This document shows, piece by piece, positions 57,484 through 64,000 of a DNA stretch of 64,000 bases. Both the position numbers and the translations under genes were made by a program. Location of the stretch: the NCBI GenBank assembly GCA_011799875.1, contig CM022301.1, positions 221,160,296 to 221,224,295 of the forward strand. Reading direction: 5' to 3'. Positions within the stretch are counted from its first letter, which is position 1; every line of letters begins with the position of its first letter. The stretch comes from Thinopyrum elongatum (lineage: Eukaryota > Streptophyta > Magnoliopsida > Poales > Poaceae). The notes below the pieces were generated by a model that saw only the letters and a program-made list of their open reading frames with translations, searched no databases and was not told the origin of the DNA.

Positions 57484-58846
57484 TGATAACCCACCAGTAT
57501 AGGGGATCGCAACAATTTTTGAGTGTAGAGTATTCCACCAAAATTTATTGATTCGACACAAGGGGAGCCAAAGAATATTTGCAAGTATTATCAGTTGAGT
57601 TGTCAATTCAACCACACCTGGAGACTAAATATCTGCAGCAGAGTGATGAGTAGCACAGTAGTATGGTAATTTGATAGTGATAGCAATGATAGTAACAATA
57701 ACAGTAATGGTAGCAGCGATAGTTTTGTAGCAATTGTGACAGTAGTAGCAACAGTAGTAACTTAGCAAGAAACAATATGTGAAAATCTCATAGGCATTGG
57801 ATCGGTGATAACGTTAGGTAACATTCATGTAACAGTCATAACCTAGGGCGACACAGAAGTAGTTCCAATTCATCAATGTAATGTAGGCATGTATTCCGTA
57901 TATAGTCATACATGATTGCGATAAGAACTTGTATGACATCTTTTGTCCTACCCTTCCGTGGTAGCGAGGTCCATAAGGAAACTAAGGGATATTAAGGCCT
58001 CCTTTTAATAGAGAACCGGAACAAAGTATTAACACATAGTGAATACATGAACTCCTCAAACTACAATAATCACTGGAAAGAATCCCAATTATTGTCACCT
58101 TGGGGTATCCGGATCATAACACGTAGCAGGTGCATACTACTTGCAAGATCGACACAAATATATTCATGAAAACATAAAGGGTTCAGATCTGAAATCATGG
58201 CACTCGGGCCCTAGTGACAAGCATTAAGCATAGCAAAGTCATAGCAACATCAATCTCAGAACATAGTGGATACTAGGGATCAAACCCTAACAAAACTAAC
58301 TCGATTACATGATAAATCTCATCCAACCCATGACCGTCCAGCAAGCCTACGAAGGAATTACTCACTCCCGGCGGTGGGTGTCATGAAATTGGTGATGAAG
58401 GATGGTTGATGATGACAAAGACAGAAGATTCCCCACTTCGGAGCCCCGAACGGACTCCAGATCTGGCCTCTCGATGAAGAACATGAGGTGGCGGCGGCTC
58501 CATATCGTAAAACACGATGAAACTTCATCTCTTATTTTTTTTCTTGGGAAATAGGAATTTATAGACTTGAGATTAGGGTCAGCGGAGCCACGTGGGCCCC
58601 ACAAGCCACCAGGGCATGCTCACCACTGGGTGGCCCCCTCTAGTGGGTCTTTGCTCCAGTATTTTTTATTTATTCCATAAAAATCACCAAAAAGTTTCGT
58701 CCAATTCTGAGAACTTTTATTTCTATAGGAAAAACAACACCATGGTAGTTCTGGTGAAAATAGCATCAGTCCGGATCAGTTTCATTCAAATTAGAGTCCA
58801 AAACAAGAGCAAAAGTGTTTGGAAAAGTAGATACGACGGAGACGTA
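57484..58846 (-). repeat. Element A right (5') LTR
   Basis: Starts TGATAACCCACCAG and runs to GGAGACGTA. Related LTRs in the window end GACGTATCA or GACATATCA, so the last three bases are displaced by the CACTA element that starts at 58847. Confidence 0.85.
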
Positions 58847-58993
58847 CACTAAAAAAAACACTTCCGTGATGATACATGTTTGTCATAGTAGGTCACGTTT
58901 TTTGTCATGCATGTACATCCATGACGATTTTATGATAGAATGAAGATAGTCATACCTCTGCTGTCGTAGAAGTGTTCCATGACAATACCAAAA

Positions 58994-59029
58994 TTATCAT
59001 CATGGAAGTGTCCACTTCCATGATGATAA
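58994..59029. repeat. 17-bp perfect inverted repeat in CACTA subterminal region
   Basis: TTATCATCATGGAAGTG, two bases TC, then the exact reverse complement (59013-59029). It contains two of the ACTTCC-TGATGAT subterminal motifs head to head. Confidence 0.9.
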
Positions 59030-59377
59030 ATGGCGCATCATGGAAGTGTTTTCGTCAAGGGTAATCGACACGAGGCATCCACTGTAACGGGTCACCGTTA
59101 AGCTATCAGGTTCTGGTTTGGATCTGATAACCCATTAATAGCCTGGACCAATGAGGATTTTCCACATGTAAAATTCTCATTCGCTGGAGAATCCACGTGT
59201 CGGCTTAGCGTTGGGACAGATGTCATCCGTACATTGGAGGGAACGCGCCTATGTTACCTAGACACGTGGGAGGGCCCAACAGTAGCCAATTTAAGATAAA
59301 AAGGCCGGCCCAGCCAAGGGCCCACAAGATTTTGTCATACTCTACTGGGCAAGCCCGTTAACAGCCTGCCATGGTTT

Positions 59378-60240
59378 GGGCCAAATTATGGCCCACATAA
59401 GATCCAACCCATTAGATATCTGTCATGTTTTGGGCCAAATGATAGCCCACATCAGATCCGGCCCGTTAACAGTTTTGGGCCAAATGACGGCCCATAAAGG
59501 ATCCGGTCCGTTAACTGCCTGACATTCTTTGGGCCAAATTACGGCCCATATATGATATGGCCTGTTAATAGGCACTATGCTTTCGGCCTCATTGGGGGCC
59601 CATTTGAAGTACGGCCTCTTAAAGGCCCATGTAATAGTTCAGCCTAATATTACTTTCGGCCTATTAATTGCCATTGATACATATGAGCTGTTGTCGGCCC
59701 GGTTTCACTTTCGGCCATTTAATGGCCTATGCTACATGTGGGCCTATTTCTGGGCCGAAGTGACTTTCGGCCTCTTAAAGGCCCGTAGTCTTCGTGGATA
59801 TATTTTAGCCCAACCTGACTATTTGCCCATTAAAGGCCTGTGAGATAACTAGGCCTAATGATGGCCCGCTTTGCATCCGGCCTGCTTACGACCCATTATG
59901 TTATTCGACCAACTGTGGCCCTACAATTTTTTTGGCCTGTTAATGGCCCATCTTGTTGTTGAGCCAATCATGGGCCTCCAACACTGTTCGGCCCAATCTA
60001 CTTTTCGAACTGTTAAAAGCCCATTCTTTTTTCTGGCCCAACTTAGGCAACTGGTTTACTCGGCCTGTTAGAGGCCTGAAACTAATAGTTGGTGAGTTTA
60101 TGTTTAGGCCTGCTATTGGCCGGACATGATTGTAGGCCCACGTTTTGGCCCATTTACAGCGATTGGTGGGCCGGCCAGTTTTAGTACCGTAATTTTTTAC
60201 ATAATAAACCAAACTTTTAGGCCCATTGCGCTCCGTCAGA
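59378..60240. repeat. Array of GGCC-rich palindromic motifs
   Basis: GGGCCAAATNANGGCCC-like units start at 59378, 59432, 59477 and 59531 (spacings 54, 45, 54), each an imperfect palindrome GGGCC-7 bases-GGCCC. Between them runs CACATAAGATCC/GGCCCGTTAAC-like sequence. Further on, TTTCGGCCTNTTAANGGCC-like motifs continue in less regular order to about 60240. Confidence 0.75.
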
Positions 60241-60534
60241 GCTTACGGCCTTTTCAGGGAGCGACGACAGCATATACAGAAATTAAATTACAGCATCATG
60301 ATGAAGAATATACCTAGACTATACAACAAAGAAATTACTGCATATTACGTGCACTAGGCATAAAAGTTCACCGCCAGCGATAATAAAGCGCAACCAGACA
60401 GCAGATTACATACACTGGGCATCAAAGGACACCACCAGTGCAAATACACACGCCGCCTAAAATAATATACAGAACCGACAGCACTTCAACACAGTTCAAT
60501 AAAGGTTAGCCCTGCCTGGGAGCTACAGCGCAAG

Positions 60535-62048
60535 TGATGACCCACAAGTATAGGAGATCAATCTTAGTCCTTTCGATAAGTAGGAGTGTCGAACCCAACG
60601 AGGAGTAGAAGGAAATGACAAGTGGTGTTCAGCAAGGTATTTTATGCAAGCACTGAAATAGTCGGTAACAAGTAGTTTGATAGCAAGATAATTTGTAACG
60701 GACAAGAAACGGTAACGGTAAATAAAGTGCAGCAAGGTAGCCCAATCCTTTTGTGGCAAAGGACAGGCCAAAACGGTCTCTTATGATAAGCAAAGTGTTC
60801 TTGAGGGTACACGGGAATTTCACCATATCACTTTCATCATGTTGGTTTGATTCGTGTTCGATACTTTGATAATTTGATATGTGGGTGGACCGGTGCTTAG
60901 GTGATGTTCTTACTTGAACAAACCTCCTACTTATGTTTAACCCCCTCGCAAGCATCCGCAACTACGAGAAAAGTATTAAGATAAAATCTAACCATAGCAT
61001 TAAACTTTTGGATCCAAATCGATCCCTTACGAAGTAGCGCATAAACTAGGGTTTAAGCTTCTGTCACTCTAGCAACCCATCATCTAATAACTACTCCACA
61101 ATGCACTTCCTTAGGCCCAAATATGGTGAAGTGCCATGTAGTCGACGTTCACATGATACCACTAATTGAATCACAACATACATATCATCAAAATATCGAA
61201 CACATATCAAGTTCACATGATTACTTGCAACATGACTTCTCCCATGACCTCAAGAACAAAAGTAACTACTCACAAATAATAATCATGCTCAAGATCAGAG
61301 GGCTATTGAATAGCATAATGGATCTAAACATATAATCTTCCACCAAATAAACCCTATAGTAATCAACTACAAGATGCAATCAACACTACTAGTCACCCAC
61401 AGGTACCAATCTGAGGTTCCGGTACAAAGATTGAACACAAGAGATGAACTAGGGTTTGAGAGGAGATGGTGTTGTTGAAGATGTTGATGGAGATTGCCCT
61501 CCCAAAGATGAGAGGGTTGTTGGTGATGACGATGATTTCCCCCTCCGGGAGGGAAGTTCCCCCGGCGGAATTGCTCCACCGGAGGGCAAAAGTGCTCCTG
61601 CCCAAGTTCCGCCTCGAGGCGGCGGCGCTTTGTCCCGAAAGTCCCCCCCTCTATTTTTTCTAGGTCAAAATGACCTATATACCAGAGATGGGCACCGGAG
61701 GTGGACCGAGGAGGGCACAACCCACCAGGGCACGCTTGGGGGCCCAGGCGCACCCTGGTGTCTTGTGCTCACCAGGGTGGCCCCCTCCGATAGTTATTTG
61801 CTCCAGTATTTTTTATATATTCCAAAACAAATCTCCTTAAAATTTTCAGCTCATTTGGAGATGTGCAGAATAGGTAACTCTGACGTATCTTTTTCAGATC
61901 CAGAATTCCAGGTGCCGGCATTCTCCCTCTTTGTGTAAACCTTGCATATTATGAGAGAAAAGGAATTAGAATTAATCCAAAAAGCATTATTATGCATAAA
62001 AACATTATAAATAACAGTAGGAAAACATGATGCAAAATGGACGTATCA
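60535..62048 (-). repeat. Element F 3' LTR (left)
   Basis: 1514 bp. The preceding GCAAG (60530-60534) would be the target duplication; its partner is outside the window. The GC-rich part at about 61540-61780 corresponds to the similar part of the D LTRs (about 33400-33550). Confidence 0.82.
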
Positions 62049-63634
62049 ACTTCCCCAAGCTTAGACCTCGCTGGTCCTCAAGCGAAAAACCAAAATTGAA
62101 AAACATTCTCACATGCTTAGAGAGAGAGAGAGAGGTGTCGATAAAAACAAAATACGGACATAGAAGCATCATGCTTATTATTATAACAGCAAGCAACTTT
62201 AACATAAAACTTTATCACACAACTTTTATCATATAACTTATCATGAACAGGTAACAATTCATCACAACATTGAAGTATAAAGTATAAATCTTAATGAAAA
62301 CCAACAAACTATGTTCTCAGTCAACTTTGCAACTACAATTCATCATATTTTCAGGAAGGGTCACATATCGGAGCCTTTAGGCAAGTCCACGTACTCAACC
62401 ATCATTTAACCTTCTATGATTGCTAACACTCATAGCATACCCATGAACAAAAAGTTCCTACCAGACAAATAGAAAGATAGGGCTTATAGTTTTGCCTCCC
62501 AACGTATTCACCTCAAGGGTGATGTCAACAATAATAACTCATGCCCACTCATATCCAACTGGATATATGTGCCTAGATCTCTCCTCACCACATGATGATT
62601 GCAAAAGGAGAAAATAAAAAGGAATAGGGAAGAATACTTTGACTCTTACATAAAAGTAAATGCATAAAAGTAAAAGATAGGCCCTTCGCAGAGGGAAGCA
62701 GAGGTTGCCATGCACTTTTTGTTTGTATGCCAAATCCCTTAATGCAAAAGAACGTCACGTTATATTGCCCCTTATGATAGCAACCTTTATTATGCAGTCC
62801 ATCGCTTTTATTACTTTGTCATCACAAGTTCGTACAACGCTCAATTTTCTCTTACACTAAATGATCCAACACATTTAGAGGCAATTTTTATTGCCTTATT
62901 GCACCGATGACAACTTACTTGAAGGATCTTACTCAATCCATAGGTAGGTATGGTGGACTCTCAAAATAAGATTTTGGGTTTAAGGGTTTTTGGATGCACA
63001 AGTAGTATCTCTACTTAGTGCGGAGTTTTTGGCTAGCAAAGATATTGAGCAAGCACCACATGTTGAAGGATCTATGACAATATAACTTCTATGTGGATAT
63101 GAACAAACATAAATCATTACGTTGTCTTCCTTGTCCAACGTCAACAATTTTGACACATAATATTTAATGGGGGCTCACAATCATAAAAGATGTCCAAGAT
63201 AGTGTATTTGCAAGTGAATCTTCTCTTCCCTTATTAATTCTTTCATGAATTGCACCATTGACCAATGTTATGTTTGTCAATCTCCAATAAATTTTACCAC
63301 ATATACTTTTCCATATGTGATGACATTACTTACCATAAGATTAGCATATGATCTTTTTCATTTATTTCCTTTCTTTTTTATTGAAACAAAAGAGTAAAGA
63401 AACAAAACTCAAACTACTCTTTATTATATATCTCGCACACGATTACATATATAGATAGATCACTAAGCAAGCACTCAAAAAGAAAGGATCGAACTAAACT
63501 TTTATTCAACTAAAACATAGGATAACTAAAGATCGAACTAAAATAGATAAAGGCAAAGATAGTGGTGGTGATACGATACCGGGGCATCTCCCCCAAGCTT
63601 GGCACAAGCCAAGGGGAGTGCCCATACCATGAAC

Positions 63635-64000
63635 TCAAGTCTCCTTTGGTGGGGAAGATGATGAAGGTGGTGGTGATGAGGTAGCTTCACACTTCAGGCT
63701 CAGGAGGTACTCCAATCTACGTATGATGATCCGGAGGGCGATGACATGCTCTTGCAATAGAATATTTTCACGAGTGAGATATTTATTTTGCACACGAACC
63801 ATTTCAATGACCCTGAAAGCTTCAATTTCAGTAGGGGTAAGATTATCATAGTAAGGTTGAAGGATGTCTTCTTCTTCTGCTGCTGGAACGGCCTGCCCTA
63901 CTGCCGGAACTTGATCTCCCGCGACTTCCTTGACCTTGTCACCCTTGATGGTTTCCTCTGGTTCCTCTCTCTTTAGTTCCATCTTCATCAACCAAGCATC
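63635..64000 (-). pseudogene. Element F ORF, C-terminal part, product not recognised
   Basis: Open from the window edge (DAWLMKMELKREE) to a stop at 63635. It is acidic, with a helix-forming core (LTPTEIEAFRVIEMVRVQNKYL, split here by position only) and a Ser/Pro-rich end SSPPPSSSSPPKET. It lies at the end of the internal region and may be a coiled-coil tail of a longer protein. I assign no function. No lesion is visible in the part seen, so it could be intact; it is listed as a pseudogene because only a fragment is present. Confidence 0.45.

Larger units (their letters stand above)
58847..60534. mobile_element. CACTA DNA transposon fragment (one end)
   Basis: Begins CACTA directly after GTA. 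Subterminal repeats follow: ACTTCCGTGATGAT at 58859, related copies at about 58969, 58994-59029 and 59036, and then an array of GGCC-containing motifs to about 60240. Multiple short subterminal repeats are typical of CACTA elements, where they bind the transposition proteins. No transposase ORF is present in this stretch. The ORFs at 59577-60212 fall within repeats. The element is cut at 60535 by element F. The other end should lie beyond the window with GTATCA after it. Confidence 0.75.
60535..64000 (-). mobile_element. Element F: LTR retrotransposon, minus strand, runs off the window
   Basis: Left LTR 60535-62048 starts TGATGACCCACAAGTATAGG and ends GGACGTATCA. The purine-tract complement ACTTCCCCAAGCTTA follows. 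The internal region continues to the edge with one C-terminal ORF fragment. Its LTR ends resemble those of A and D, so the three are related families. Between 62064 and 63634 I see no coding frame; there is an (AG) run at 62121-62133. Confidence 0.8.

Noticed and set aside
59577..60212. ORFs of 60-90 codons in the CACTA fragment
   Set aside because: They follow the GGCC repeat array and reflect repeat periodicity, not coding.

Overview
The window looks like intergenic DNA of a large grass nuclear genome, most likely a Triticeae species (wheat or a relative). I see no convincing host gene. Almost every base belongs to a transposable element, and the LTR types, tRNA-Asp primer sites, PIF/Harbinger and CACTA ends and very long Gypsy LTRs match what is known from wheat and barley intergenic regions. 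Most ORFs are decayed element genes.

Layout. 1-3116 is a decayed LINE (plus strand). 3237-4629 is a GC-rich TIR-like element that carries a tRNA-derived SINE (3985-4136, minus). 4630-7337 is a PIF/Harbinger DNA transposon with TTA target duplications and only ORF1. A related 5' fragment abuts it (7341-7913). From 7914 onward there is a nest of LTR retrotransposons. Element A (minus strand, tRNA-Asp primer site, gag-protease only) has its left LTR split after 47 bp by element B (7961-54287, minus, Tat-like Gypsy, TSD TAGAG). B is split by element C (9069-23218, minus, chromovirus with 4.07-kb LTRs, TSD CTTCC) and, inside its 5' LTR, by element D (32514-54149, minus, LTR-internal-LTR-partial internal). 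D is split by element E (38246-50975, plus, Tat-like Gypsy with two RNase H domains and an antisense spliced gene, TSD CCTAC). The right LTR of A ends at 58846, where a CACTA fragment (58847-60534) interrupts it. That fragment is in turn cut by element F (60535 to the window edge, minus).

How the parts relate. A and B form the oldest layers; D and C were inserted into B, and E into D. Counting mismatches by eye between paired LTR starts gives the same order: about 8 per 100 bp for B and D, 4-7 for E, under 2 for C. C is the least decayed: its gag-pol has one small frameshifting deletion and two stop codons, and its protease, RT and integrase catalytic motifs are intact. B and E both carry, opposite to gag-pol and next to the 3' LTR, a spliced gene with the so-called putative gypsy-type transposase domain followed by a coiled coil. 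The least explained items are this antisense gene, an extra ORF upstream of gag in C, an unrecognised ORF in D, and a dispersed CCGGCAAG inverted motif in E.
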